Below are positions 38,633 through 47,802 of a DNA stretch of 64,000 bases, in pieces. The position numbers and the translations under genes are program-made. Under the pieces are notes generated by a model. It saw only the letters and a list, made by a program, of their open reading frames with translations, was not told the DNA's origin and searched no databases. The number at the start of each line of letters is the position of its first letter. The stretch's first letter is position 1. The stretch lies in the NCBI RefSeq assembly GCF_008923205.2, contig NZ_WBMS02000036.1, positions 41,831 to 105,830 on the forward strand, given 5' to 3'. The stretch is from Actinomadura physcomitrii. GTDB taxonomy: Bacteria; Actinomycetota; Actinomycetes; Streptosporangiales; Streptosporangiaceae.

Positions 38633-39943
38633 TTGTCCATCGGTCTGCGCACTGACGAGAAGCCCACGGAGCGGGTGGTCGAGGCCGCCCGCGCGCCGCT
38701 CGACCTGATGACCCGGCTGGCCGGGTCCGGCCTCTTCACCGACCACGTCGTCTACGAGCGGCCCGGCCGCTGGACGTTCGCCGGCGGCGTCCTCGGCGAG
38801 GTCGTCCTCGACGACGGCGCCGTCCGCACCCGCTGGCCCGGCCGCGAGCCGGCGACCGCGCCCCGCGCCGGGCGGCCCGCCGACGCGCTGCGCGAGGCGT
38901 TCGCCGCCGCGCCGCTCCCGGCCTGGAACGCCTACGGCTGGATCGCGTTCGAGTTCGCCGCGGCCCGCCCGTCCGGACGCCTCGCGCACTTCGTCGTCCC
39001 GCGCGTCGAGGTGCACGTGGAGGACGGCGAGGCCCGCGTGACCGGCGCCGACCCCCGCGACGTCGAGCGCGTCGCGGACCTGCTGGCGGCGGACGTCCCG
39101 TCCCGCCTCCCCGACCCGTCGCCGGTGGACGTGCGGCGGGGCGGCGACGTCTACCGCGCGCGCGTCGCCCGCGCCGTCGGCGACATCGCGGCGGGCCGCT
39201 ACCAGAAGGTCATCGTGTCCCGGCGGCTGGACGTCCCCTACCCGGTGGACGTCGTCGCCACGTACGCGCGCGGGCGGGCGGCGAACACCCCGGCGCGGTC
39301 GTTCCTGCTCGACCTCGGCGGATTCCAGGCCACCGGCTTCAGCCCCGAGGTCCTCGCGAGCGTGGACGAGGACGGGCGCGTCCTGACGCAGCCGCTCGCC
39401 GGCACCCGCGCGTTCGGGTTCGGCGGCGACGCCGACGCGCGGACCCGCCGCGAGCTGGAGACCGACCCGAAGGAGATCTTCGAGCACGCCGTGTCGGTCC
39501 GCACGTCGCAGGAGGAGCTGTACCGGGTGTGCGACCCGGACTCGGTCCACGTGACCGGCTTCATGACGGTGAAGGAGCGCGGCAGCGTCCAGCATCTCGG
39601 CTCCAGCGTCGGCGGCGTCCTCGCGCCCGGCCGCACCTGCTGGGACGCGCTGGACGCGCTGTTCCCCGGCGTGACGGCCTCCGGCATCCCGAAGGCCGAC
39701 GCGGTCGAGGCGATCGGCGGGCTGGAGGAGCGCCGCGGCCTGTACGCGGGCGCGGTGGCCGCCGTGTCGCACACCGGCGCGCTCGACTCGGCGCTCGTCC
39801 TGCGCGCGCTCTACAACCGGGACGGGCGGGCCTGGCTGCGCGCCGGCGCCGGCATCGTCAGCGGCTCGACGCCCGACCGCGAGTACGAGGAGACCTGCGA
39901 GAAGCTCTCCAGCATCGCCCCGTACGTCGTCCCGCTGGCCTGA
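38633..39943 (+). CDS. Salicylate synthase (MbtI/Irp9/YbtS type)
   Basis: The 436-residue protein is a chorismate-utilising enzyme of the single-chain salicylate synthase type, converting chorismate via isochorismate to salicylate and pyruvate. Visible landmarks are QKVIVSRRLDVP (Lys base), FSPEVL (acidic residue), PLAGTRAFG, SVRTSQEELYRVC, the long conserved MTVKERGSVQHLGSSV and TASGIPKADAVEAI segments, and RAGAGIVSGS near the end. Length fits the family. A TTG start follows AAGGGAG at 9 nt. It lies behind an iron box and makes the aryl cap for the siderophore. Confidence 0.95.
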   Translation: MSIGLRTDEKPTERVVEAARAPLDLMTRLAGSGLFTDHVVYERPGRWTFAGGVLGEVVLDDGAVRTRWPGREPATAPRAGRPADALREAFAAAPLPAWNAYGWIAFEFAAARPSGRLAHFVVPRVEVHVEDGEARVTGADPRDVERVADLLAADVPSRLPDPSPVDVRRGGDVYRARVARAVGDIAAGRYQKVIVSRRLDVPYPVDVVATYARGRAANTPARSFLLDLGGFQATGFSPEVLASVDEDGRVLTQPLAGTRAFGFGGDADARTRRELETDPKEIFEHAVSVRTSQEELYRVCDPDSVHVTGFMTVKERGSVQHLGSSVGGVLAPGRTCWDALDALFPGVTASGIPKADAVEAIGGLEERRGLYAGAVAAVSHTGALDSALVLRALYNRDGRAWLRAGAGIVSGSTPDREYEETCEKLSSIAPYVVPLA

Positions 39944-39954
39944 ACGCCCCGCCC

Positions 39955-39990
39955 GCGCCGCCCTCCCGGGGACCTCCGGGAGGGCGGCGC
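39955..39990. terminator. Bidirectional terminator between salicylate synthase and salicyl-AMP ligase
   Basis: A perfect 15-bp stem (GCGCCGCCCTCCCGG with CCGGGAGGGCGGCGC) in the 56-bp gap between convergent genes. Confidence 0.85.
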
Positions 39991-39999
39991 GCCCGCTCT

Positions 40000-41598
40000 C
40001 TACCGCAGGCGGGCGGCGAGGGCCTTCTTGCTGACCTTGCCGACAGGGGTGCGGGGGAAGGAGTCGGCGGTCTCCAGGCGGTCGGGCCACTTGTAGGCGG
40101 CCAGGCCGCGCTCGCGGAGGAAGTCCTTGACGTCGCGCAGCGTCGGCGGCGCGCCCTTCGCCGCGTCGCGCAGGACGAGGACCGCGCAGGTCCGCTCGCC
40201 CATCACCGGGTCGGGGACGCCGACGACGGCCGCGTCGTGGACCGCCGGGTGCGCCAGCAGGTGGTCCTCCAGCTCCTCGGCGGACACCTTGTCGCCGCCC
40301 CGGTTGATCTGGTCCTTCTCGCGGCCCTCCACGACGAGGTGCCCGGACGGCAGCGCGCGGACGAGGTCGCCGGTGCGGTAGTAGCCGTCCGGCGTGAACG
40401 CGCGGGCGTTGTGCGCGGGCGCCCGGTAGTAGCCGCGCAGCGTGTACGGGCCGCGGGTGAGCAGCTCGCCGACCTCGCCGGGCCGGACCGTCCTGCCGTC
40501 GGCGTCCACGATCCGGATCTCGTCGGCCGGGGACAGCGGGCGGCCCTGCGTCCGCTCGACCAGGTCGGGCGGGTCGTCGAGCCGGGTGAAGTTCAGCAGG
40601 CCCTCCGCCATCCCGAACACCTGCTGGACGCGGCAGCCGAGCACGCCGGGCACCTCGGCGGCGCGCTCGGCGGCCAGCTTCGCGCCGCCGACCTGCAGCA
40701 GCTCGAGCGAGGACAGGTCGTCCTCGGCCCAGGTCGCCGCGTCCAGCCACAGCAGCGCGATCGGCGGGACGGCCGCGCAGGCCGTGACGCGCTCGCGCTC
40801 GATGAGGGGGAACGCCTCGTCCGGCGCCCCGGACGGCGCCAGCACCACCGTCCCGCCGGTCGCGAACACGCCGAGCAGCCCCGGGCAGGCGAGCGCGAAG
40901 TTGTGCGCGGCGGGCAGCACCACGAGGTAGACCGTGTCGCGGCTGAAGCCGCACAGCTCGGCGCTGGCCTCCAGGTTGTAGACGTAGTCGCGGTGCGTGC
41001 GCGGGATCAGCTTCGGCAGCCCGGTCGTGCCGCCCGACAGCAGCATGACGCCGACGTCGGCGGGATCGGGGCGCGGGTACCCGGCGGGGTCGGCGTCCAG
41101 GTCGGCGAGGGCGGTGAACTCCTGCGCGTCGCCGTCGACGACGACGTGCTCGACGGGCAGCGTCCGGGCCATCGCGCGGTAGTCGAAACCGGCGTCGGTC
41201 TCGCCGCACACGTAGGCGCGGGCCTCCGCCAGCTCGCACAGGTACCGGATCTCGCTCTCGCGGTGCGCGGGCAGCGCGAGGACGGGCACCGCGCCGATCC
41301 GCACGAGCGCCAGGAACGCCACCACGAAGCCGGCCGTGTTGGGCAGCTGGACGACGACGCGGTCCCCGCGCCGGACGCCCAGCCGCAGGAATCCGGCGGC
41401 GGTCCGCTCGGCGCGCCGGTCGAGCTCGGCGTAGGTGAGGCGGTCGCCGCCGGCGACGAGCGCGGTCCGGTCCGGGTCGCCGCGCAGGACGCCGCCGAGG
41501 ACCCGGTCCGTCCAGTAGCCCTCCGCCTTGTAGCGCTCTTCGAGCTCGGCGGGCCAGGGGGTGAAGCCGTCCATGACGGCCGGAGTGGTGTCCGCCAT
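40000..41598 (-). CDS. Salicyl-AMP ligase (MbtA/EntE-like stand-alone adenylation enzyme)
   Basis: The 532-residue aryl-acid adenylating enzyme shows the opening FTPWPAELEERYKAEGYW shared by DhbE, EntE and MbtA, the P-loop LLSGGTTGLPKLIPRTH, the QQVFGMAEGLLNFTR motif, GYYRTGDLV and a final PVGKVSKKAL lysine motif. It should adenylate salicylate and load it on the N-terminal ArCP of the NRPS at 43.2-46.7 kb. It follows panD by 3 nt in an iron-boxed operon. Confidence 0.93.
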   Translation of the reverse strand: MADTTPAVMDGFTPWPAELEERYKAEGYWTDRVLGGVLRGDPDRTALVAGGDRLTYAELDRRAERTAAGFLRLGVRRGDRVVVQLPNTAGFVVAFLALVRIGAVPVLALPAHRESEIRYLCELAEARAYVCGETDAGFDYRAMARTLPVEHVVVDGDAQEFTALADLDADPAGYPRPDPADVGVMLLSGGTTGLPKLIPRTHRDYVYNLEASAELCGFSRDTVYLVVLPAAHNFALACPGLLGVFATGGTVVLAPSGAPDEAFPLIERERVTACAAVPPIALLWLDAATWAEDDLSSLELLQVGGAKLAAERAAEVPGVLGCRVQQVFGMAEGLLNFTRLDDPPDLVERTQGRPLSPADEIRIVDADGRTVRPGEVGELLTRGPYTLRGYYRAPAHNARAFTPDGYYRTGDLVRALPSGHLVVEGREKDQINRGGDKVSAEELEDHLLAHPAVHDAAVVGVPDPVMGERTCAVLVLRDAAKGAPPTLRDVKDFLRERGLAAYKWPDRLETADSFPRTPVGKVSKKALAARLR

Positions 41599-41601
41599 CG
41601 G

Positions 41602-42009
41602 TCAGCGTCCGGCGAGCTGGGCGGGGGCGCCGGGGACGGGTTCGGCGGGGTCGGAGCCGAGCGCCACGATCCGGTTCGCGGCGTCGACGTGCACGACGCG
41701 CGGCTGGTGCGCGGCCACCTCGGCGTCGTCGAGCGCGGCGTAGGTGATGACGATGACGAGGTCGCCGGGCTGGACCAGGCGCGCCGCCGCGCCGTTCACG
41801 CCGATGACGCCGCTGCCCGCCTCGCCGGTGATGGCGTAGGTGACCAGCCGGGAGCCGTTGGTGATGTCGACGAGGTGGACCTGCTCGCCCTCGACGATGC
41901 CGGCCGCCTCCATCAGCCCGGCGTCGATCGTCAGCGATCCGACGTAGTGCAGGTCGGCCTGGGTCACGGTCGCTCGGTGGATCTTTCCGTTCATCAGCGT
42001 GCGCTGCAC
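41602..42009 (-). CDS. panD: Aspartate 1-decarboxylase (pyruvoyl enzyme)
   Basis: The 135-residue proenzyme starts MQRTLMNGKIHRATVTQ and has the self-cleavage site HYVG|SLTID with Ser25, which becomes the pyruvoyl group. ITNGSRLVTYAI and GDLVIVITYA complete the double-psi barrel. It makes beta-alanine from aspartate. A second, pathway-dedicated copy inside a siderophore operon fits the beta-alanine-type A2 domain of the large NRPS. The GTG start aligns with other PanD proteins; a TTG nine codons earlier is less likely. Confidence 0.95.
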   Translation of the reverse strand: MQRTLMNGKIHRATVTQADLHYVGSLTIDAGLMEAAGIVEGEQVHLVDITNGSRLVTYAITGEAGSGVIGVNGAAARLVQPGDLVIVITYAALDDAEVAAHQPRVVHVDAANRIVALGSDPAEPVPGAPAQLAGR

Positions 42010-42037
42010 CGGGAGGGCCCCTTCTCTCACGATCAAC

Positions 42038-42056
42038 TAAGGATAGGCTTACCTTA
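42038..42056. promoter_or_regulatory. Iron box between panD and exporter gene
   Basis: TAAGGATAGGCTTACCTTA in the 79-bp divergent gap between panD (minus) and the MFS gene (plus), so it can control both. Confidence 0.85.
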
Positions 42057-42088
42057 GCTATTCCCCCATCCGAGGAGAACCCCCGACG

Positions 42089-43333
42089 ATGCTCCGGCGC
42101 CTCGCCCTGGACATCGGCCCGCTGCGCGACAGCCGGCCGTTCCGCAACGTGTTCATCGCCCGCACCGTCTCGGTCTTCGGGATCGGCATGCTGGCCGTCG
42201 CCGTCCCCGTGCAGGTCTACGACCTGACCGGCTCCACCGTGCAGGTCGGCGCCGTGTCGGCCGCCGAGGGCCTCGCGCTGCTCGCCGGGTTCCTGTGGGG
42301 CGGCGTGCTCGCCGACCGGCGGGACCGGCGGCGGCTGATGCTGCGCGCCCGCACCGCCTCCGGGATCGCGTTCGCGCTGCTCGCGCTGAACGCGTTCCTG
42401 CCGTCCCCGTCGTCCGCGGCGCTGTACGTCCTCGCCGCCTGGGACGGGCTCGCCACCGGCGTGGCCGTCACCGCGCTGCTCGCCGCGACGCCCGCCCTCG
42501 TCGGCCCGGACAAGCTCGTCGCGGCGGGCGCGCTGAACGCGCTGACCGTCCGGCTCGGGTCGATGCTGTCGCCCGCGCTCGGCGGCCTCGTCGTGTCGGC
42601 GTTCGGCGTCGGCTGGAACTACGCGGCGGCCGCCGCCGGGACCCTCGGCACGCTCGGCCTGCTGACCTCGCTGCCGGCGCTCGAGCCCGCGCGCGGGGAC
42701 GGGACGGACGCCCATCCGCTGAAGTCGATCGGCGGCGGGGTGCGGTTCGTCGCGTCCCACCGCGTCGTCGGCTCGCTGATGCTGCTCGGCCTGCTGTTCA
42801 TGGTCGCGGGCGGCATCCCCGTGCTGATGCCGGCGTTCGCCGAGCACGGCCTCGGCGGCGGGCCCACCACGGTCGGGCTGCTGTACGCCGCGCCCGCCTG
42901 CGGCGCCGTCCTCGCCTCGCTCACCAGCGGCTGGGCGGGGACGGTCCGCGTCCCCGGCCTCGCGCTGCTCACCGCGTCCGTCGCCGGGTTCGCCGCGCTG
43001 GCGTGCACCGGCCTCGCCCGGCACCCGGCGGTCGCCGTCGCGATCCTGTTCGGGTACGGGTTCGCCGCGTCCGTCGAGGAGATCCTGCGCTACGGCCTCA
43101 TCCAGTCGCACACACCCGACTCGCACCTCGGCCGCGTGAACTCCCTGTGGGCGGCGCAAGAGACCGGCGGGACCGCGATCGGGTCGCTCGGCGCCGGCGC
43201 CCTCGGCGACTACCTGGCCCCGGGCTCGGCGATCGTCGTCTACGGCACGGTCAGCGCCGTCCTGGCCCTGGCGTTCGCCCTCGCCCTCACCGCCCTCCGC
43301 ACCGCCACCCTCACCCCCGCCCCCGAACGTTGA
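42089..43333 (+). CDS. EntS-like MFS siderophore exporter
   Basis: The 414-residue MFS protein resembles the EntS/enterobactin-exporter group. It has an N-terminal DIGPLRDSRPFRNVFIARTVSVFG, motif A-like GVLADRRDRRRLML, and later GRVNSLWAAQETGGTAIGSLGAGALG. It should pump the finished siderophore out. It sits behind an iron box, divergent from panD. Its last 94 bp overlap the opposite-strand NRPS gene end. Confidence 0.93.
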   Translation: MLRRLALDIGPLRDSRPFRNVFIARTVSVFGIGMLAVAVPVQVYDLTGSTVQVGAVSAAEGLALLAGFLWGGVLADRRDRRRLMLRARTASGIAFALLALNAFLPSPSSAALYVLAAWDGLATGVAVTALLAATPALVGPDKLVAAGALNALTVRLGSMLSPALGGLVVSAFGVGWNYAAAAAGTLGTLGLLTSLPALEPARGDGTDAHPLKSIGGGVRFVASHRVVGSLMLLGLLFMVAGGIPVLMPAFAEHGLGGGPTTVGLLYAAPACGAVLASLTSGWAGTVRVPGLALLTASVAGFAALACTGLARHPAVAVAILFGYGFAASVEEILRYGLIQSHTPDSHLGRVNSLWAAQETGGTAIGSLGAGALGDYLAPGSAIVVYGTVSAVLALAFALALTALRTATLTPAPER

Positions 43334-46300
43334 GTTGCGGCGAGGTGGGCTTCGACCTCGTCGTCGGACATCGCGTCGATCTTCAGGCGGATGGCGGCGG
43401 CGGCCTCCAGGCGGCCGGGCGCGTCCTCCAGCTCGGTGAAGCGGCGGGCGATGCGCGCGATCGTCCGCTCGGCGAACAGGACCCGGACCGGCAGCACGGA
43501 GGTGTCCAGCGCCTCGCGCAGCCGCGCGACCACGGTCGTGGCGAGGACGGAGTCGCCGCCGAGGGCGAAGAAGTCGGCGTCCGCGCCGACGCGCTCCCTC
43601 CCCAGGACCTCGGCGGCGATCCGGGCCAGCACCTTCTCCAGGGACGTCGCGGGCTCGGCGTAGGGGGCGGCGTCCTCGCCGGCCTCGGCGGCGGCGAGCG
43701 CGGCGAGCGCCTTGCGGTCCACCTTGCCGTTCGCGGTGAGCGGCAGCTCGGCGACGGGGACGAGCACCTCCGGCACCATGTGCGGCGGCACGAGGCCGCG
43801 GGCGTGCGCCAGCACCGCGTCGGCGGGGACGCCGCCGGGGGTGACGGCGGCGCACAGCCGGTTCCCGGCGAGCAGCGCGACGGCGCGCCCGACGGCCGGG
43901 TGGTCGGCCAGCGCCGCCTCGACCTCGCCGAGCTCGACGCGGAAGCCGCGGACCTTCACCTGTTGGTCGCGGCGGCCGAGGAACTCCAGCGTGCCGTCCG
44001 GGCGGTAGCGGGCGAGGTCGCCGGTCCGGTACCAGCGGACGCCGTCGCGGACGACGAACCGGTCGGCGGTGCGCTCCGGGTCGCCGGTGTAGCCGTCGGC
44101 GACGCCCGCGCCGCCGATCCACAGCTCCCCCGCGACCCAGTCGGGGCGGTCGCGGCCCAGGTCGTCGGCGACGCGGCAGGCGACGCCGCCGAGCGGCACC
44201 CCGTACGGGACGGCGCGCCAGTCGGCCGGGACCTCGCCCGCGACCTCCTGCACCGTGGAGTGGATCGCGGTCTCGGTGGTGCCGCCGAGCGCGACGAACC
44301 GGGCGCCCGGCGCGCGCTCGGCGAGCAGCCCGGGCAGGTGCGTGCCGACCCAGTCGCCGCCGAGCAGCACCAGCCGCAGCGACGGGACGGGCCCGGACCG
44401 CAGCAGCATCTCCAGCACGGACGGGACGCTGTTCAGCACCGTCACCGACCACCGGGCGGCGAGGGCGTGCCAGCGGGCGGCGTCGCGCCGCTCGTCCTCG
44501 TCCGGGACGACCACGGCGCCGCCCGCCGTCCAGGGGGCGAACAGGTCGAACACCGACAGGTCGAAGTCGAGCGCGGAGACGCCGAGGGCGACGTCGTCCG
44601 GGCCGAGGGCGAAGCGCCCGACGAGGTCGCCGATGGTGTTCATCGCGGCGCCGTGCGAGACCTCGACCCCCTTCGGCTCGCCCGTCGAACCGGACGTGAA
44701 CAGCACGTAGGCGATCTGGCCTGGCTGGACCGCGACCGGTTCCGGCAGCGGCTCGGCGGCGGGCTCGAAGGCCGGGGTGATGGACGCGGCGACGGCGGCG
44801 CCCGCGCGGATCCGCTCGCGGCGGGCCGCCGGCTGCTCGGGTCCGATGGGCACGTAGGCGGCGCCCGCGGCGAGGACGCCGAGCGCGGCGGCGGCCTGCC
44901 CGTGGCCCTTGGGAAGCTCGATCGACACCCGGTCCCCCGGGCGGACGCCTTGCGCGGCCAGTGCGGCGGCGATGCGCAGCGCCCGGTCGGCGAGTTCGGC
45001 ATAGGTGAGGGTGCCGCCGTCGCCCCAGTGCAGCGCGGGGGCGTCAGGGGTGCGGCGGGCGTGCTCGAAGAAGCCCCTGGTCAGGGTCGAGGGCGGCGGT
45101 GCCTCGGTGGCGTTGAGGCGGCGCCGGACGCGCATCTGCTCCGGCGTCGCGCCGATGCGCAGCGGCACGTCCCAGTCGGCGCCGTCCGCGCCGAGCCGGG
45201 CGATCGCGGCGGTGTAGGCGGCGAACATCGCCTCGGCGACGCCGTCGGGGAACGCGGGGCGGCGGACGTCCCAGTTCAGCAGCAGGCCGCCGGACACCTC
45301 GGTGACCTGCGCGTCCAGCAGCACCTGCGGGCCCTGCGAGATGATCCAGGCGGGCTCGCCGAACCGCTCGCGGACCGCGTCGCCGAACAGCTCGCCGAGG
45401 TTCAGCGCGCTGGTGTAGACGATCGGCGCGAGGACCTGCTCGCCGCGCAGCCGCGACAGGTCGCGCAGCACCTCGAGGCCGGAGTAGTCGCTGTGCGCGC
45501 CGGCGGTGTGCAGGTTCGCCTGCAGCGCGCGGGCGCGCGCGGCGAACGGCAGCTCCTCGGTGAGGTCGGCCTCCAGCATGATCGAGCCGGTGAAGTCACC
45601 GACGACGGAGTCCACGTCCGGGTGGACGGGCTCGCGGTGGAAGAGCGGCAGGTTCAGCAGGAACCGCGGCGTCGCCGACCACGCGCCGATGACCTCGGCG
45701 AACACCGCGGCGAGCGCCATCGCGGGGGTGACGCCCGCGGCGTGCGCGCGGGCGATCAGCCGGGCCCTGCCCTCCGGCGGCAGCCAGTGGTGCAGCCGCT
45801 CCACCTCGTCGCCCGGTTCGGGGACGACCGGCAGCTCGGGCGGGCCGGGCAGGTCGGCGAGGCGCTCGGCCCACCACCGCCGGTCCTGCTCGCGGGCGGC
45901 GGCGCGCGGGTCGTCGGCGAGGTAGCGGGCGTAGCCGTAGCGGATCGGGGGGAGGGTCTCGCCCGCGTAGAGCGCGGCGAGGTCGGCCAGCATGACGCGG
46001 TAGCTCATCGCGTCGGCGGCGACCATGTCGACGTCCAGGTGGAGCCGGGCGGTGCCCTCGGGGAGCAGGCTGAGGCGGGCGTCGAAGACGCGGCCGTCCT
46101 CGATGGGCAGCCGCTGCCGCGACATCTCGGCTCGGATCCGGTCCAGTTCGGGGCCCGGGTCGGCGGCGCCGCGCAGGTCGTGGACGGTCACGGCGGGCCC
46201 GGGCCGCTCGGGCAGGATCCGCTGCGTCCCGTCGTCGCCGAACGCGGCGCGCAGCATCGGGTGCCGTCCGGCGAGCGCGCGCACGGCCGCCTCGAACCGG

Positions 46301-46707
46301 TCCGGGTCGATGGCGCGGCCGTCCAGCTCGACGTAGAGGTGCGCGGCGACCGAGCCGAGCGACTGGCCGGAGTCGCGGCCGATCCAGTACGCGTGCTGCA
46401 TGAGGGCGAGCGGGAACGGGCCGTCGGGTTCGCCCTCGCCGGGTGCGCCCTCGTCGGGCTCGGGCGCGGGTCCGGGCGGGCGGGCCTCCATCTGGCCCCG
46501 CTCGGCGAGCAGATCCCACCAGCCGGCGAGGGTGGGCCGTTCGGCCAGCTCGGCGAAGCGCACCTCGACGCCGCGGCGGCGGAGCCGGCCGGTCAGCTGC
46601 ATGAGCCGGATCGAGTCCATCCCGAGCTCGATGAGGTTGTCGCCCGGTCCCGCCTCCTCGCCCAGCACCTCGGTCAATGCGGCGTGCAGCTCTTCTCGCG
46701 TCAGCAC
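43240..46707 (-). CDS. Starter NRPS: ArCP-Cy-A-PCP (salicyl heterocycle forming)
   Basis: The 1155-residue protein has an aryl carrier domain (residues 1-75, GMDSIRLM with Ser32), a heterocyclisation domain (95-520) with the DxxxxDxxS motif DMVAADAMS (227-235), an A domain (545-1000) and a PCP (1020-1090, GGDSVL with Ser1053). It should join salicylate to Ser or Cys and cyclise it to an oxazoline or thiazoline. The code read by eye is D-L-F-N-L-G-L-I-H. This is nearest to the heterocycle-type Cys code D-L-Y-N-L-S-L-I-W, so Ser versus Cys is open. GTG start; an almost perfect iron box is 15 bp upstream. The Arg-rich C-terminal tail overlaps the exporter gene. Confidence 0.94.
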   Translation of the reverse strand: MLTREELHAALTEVLGEEAGPGDNLIELGMDSIRLMQLTGRLRRRGVEVRFAELAERPTLAGWWDLLAERGQMEARPPGPAPEPDEGAPGEGEPDGPFPLALMQHAYWIGRDSGQSLGSVAAHLYVELDGRAIDPDRFEAAVRALAGRHPMLRAAFGDDGTQRILPERPGPAVTVHDLRGAADPGPELDRIRAEMSRQRLPIEDGRVFDARLSLLPEGTARLHLDVDMVAADAMSYRVMLADLAALYAGETLPPIRYGYARYLADDPRAAAREQDRRWWAERLADLPGPPELPVVPEPGDEVERLHHWLPPEGRARLIARAHAAGVTPAMALAAVFAEVIGAWSATPRFLLNLPLFHREPVHPDVDSVVGDFTGSIMLEADLTEELPFAARARALQANLHTAGAHSDYSGLEVLRDLSRLRGEQVLAPIVYTSALNLGELFGDAVRERFGEPAWIISQGPQVLLDAQVTEVSGGLLLNWDVRRPAFPDGVAEAMFAAYTAAIARLGADGADWDVPLRIGATPEQMRVRRRLNATEAPPPSTLTRGFFEHARRTPDAPALHWGDGGTLTYAELADRALRIAAALAAQGVRPGDRVSIELPKGHGQAAAALGVLAAGAAYVPIGPEQPAARRERIRAGAAVAASITPAFEPAAEPLPEPVAVQPGQIAYVLFTSGSTGEPKGVEVSHGAAMNTIGDLVGRFALGPDDVALGVSALDFDLSVFDLFAPWTAGGAVVVPDEDERRDAARWHALAARWSVTVLNSVPSVLEMLLRSGPVPSLRLVLLGGDWVGTHLPGLLAERAPGARFVALGGTTETAIHSTVQEVAGEVPADWRAVPYGVPLGGVACRVADDLGRDRPDWVAGELWIGGAGVADGYTGDPERTADRFVVRDGVRWYRTGDLARYRPDGTLEFLGRRDQQVKVRGFRVELGEVEAALADHPAVGRAVALLAGNRLCAAVTPGGVPADAVLAHARGLVPPHMVPEVLVPVAELPLTANGKVDRKALAALAAAEAGEDAAPYAEPATSLEKVLARIAAEVLGRERVGADADFFALGGDSVLATTVVARLREALDTSVLPVRVLFAERTIARIARRFTELEDAPGRLEAAAAIRLKIDAMSDDEVEAHLAATQRSGAGVRVAVRRAVRARANARARTALTVP

Positions 46708-46721
46708 GGAACCCCCTCAAC

Positions 46722-46740
46722 TTAGGTAAGGCTAACCTAA
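46722..46740. promoter_or_regulatory. Iron box of the starter NRPS gene
   Basis: TTAGGTAAGGCTAACCTAA, a single mismatch from the consensus palindrome. Confidence 0.93.
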
Positions 46741-46773
46741 TTTGATTGCCGGTCCGGCGTCAACGCGGGGCGG

Positions 46774-47802
46774 TCAGGCGGCCGTCCGGCGCCCGGCCGC
46801 GAGCAGCAGCCAGGCCAGGTAGGCGCCGCCGAGCACGCCGGTCACCACCCCGACCGGCATCGCCACCGGCAGGTGCAGCGAGATCAGGTCGCCGCAGGCC
46901 AGCAGCGCGGCGCCGGTCAGCCCGGCGGGCAGCGGCTGCACACCGGGACGCCGCGTCAGCCGCCGCGCGAGCTGCGGCGCCGCGAGCGCGACGAACGGGA
47001 CGGGCCCGGCGGCCGCGGTCGCCGCCGCGACGAGGCCGACGCCCACGACCGTCAGCAGCGCCCGCGTCCGCTGGACGGGCACGCCGAGCGCGCGCGCCGC
47101 GTCGTCGCCCATCTCCCCCATGCCGAGCGGGCGGGACAGCAGCAGCGCCGCGGGTACGAGCACCGCGAGCGCGGCGGCGAGCGGCGTCGCCTGCGCCCAG
47201 CCGCGCCCGTTCAGGCTCCCGGTCAGCCAGAACGCGGCCTCGTACGCCTCGCGCAGTTCGGCGCGGGTGATGAGGTAGGAGTTCGCCGCCTCCAGCATCG
47301 CGGCGGCGGCCACGCCGACCAGCACCAGCCGGACGCCGTGCACGCCGCCGCCCCGCCGGTAGGCGACCAGGTAGACGCCCGCCCCGGTGAGGAAGGCGCC
47401 CGCGACCGAGCTGACGGTGATCGCGACCGCGCCGCCGCCGAACACCAGGATCTGCAGCAGCGCGCCGGTCGCCGATCCGGTGGTGAAGCCGATGAGGTCG
47501 GGGCTGCCGAGCGGGTTGCGGGACATGCTCTGGAAGATCGCGCCGCTCATGCCGAGCGCCAGCCCGGCCAGCAGCCCGGTGACGGCGCGCGGCAGCCGCA
47601 GCGTCCGGACGATGAAGTCGGTCGCCGCGTCGCCCTGCCCGATGAGCGAGCGCACCACGTCGGCGGGCGGGACGGGGAACTCGCCGGAGCCGACGACGAG
47701 CACCGCGGCACCCGCCGCGACCAGCGCCACCAGCCCGCACACCAGCGCCGCCCGCGGCTCCCACCGCACCGACACCCCGCCGGCCCGCACCACGCGGCTC
47801 AC
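46774..47802 (-). CDS. FecCD-family ferric-siderophore permease (second)
   Basis: The 342-residue membrane protein has about ten helices. Family motifs are LRLPRAVTGLLAGLALGMSGAIFQ (in parts: RLPRAVTGLLAGLALG), SRNPLGSPDLIGFTTGS and the ARALGVPVQRTR coupling loop. It should form a heterodimer with the upstream FecCD protein. The GTG start overlaps the stop of that gene by 4 nt. No ATP-binding subunit is encoded in this window. Confidence 0.93.
   Translation of the reverse strand: MSRVVRAGGVSVRWEPRAALVCGLVALVAAGAAVLVVGSGEFPVPPADVVRSLIGQGDAATDFIVRTLRLPRAVTGLLAGLALGMSGAIFQSMSRNPLGSPDLIGFTTGSATGALLQILVFGGGAVAITVSSVAGAFLTGAGVYLVAYRRGGGVHGVRLVLVGVAAAAMLEAANSYLITRAELREAYEAAFWLTGSLNGRGWAQATPLAAALAVLVPAALLLSRPLGMGEMGDDAARALGVPVQRTRALLTVVGVGLVAAATAAAGPVPFVALAAPQLARRLTRRPGVQPLPAGLTGAALLACGDLISLHLPVAMPVGVVTGVLGGAYLAWLLLAAGRRTAA

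Noticed and set aside
38633..39943. Isochorismate synthase (DHB route) instead of salicylate synthase
   Set aside because: No 2,3-dihydro-DHB dehydrogenase or isochorismatase is present, and the sequence has the long conserved segments of MbtI-type salicylate synthases.
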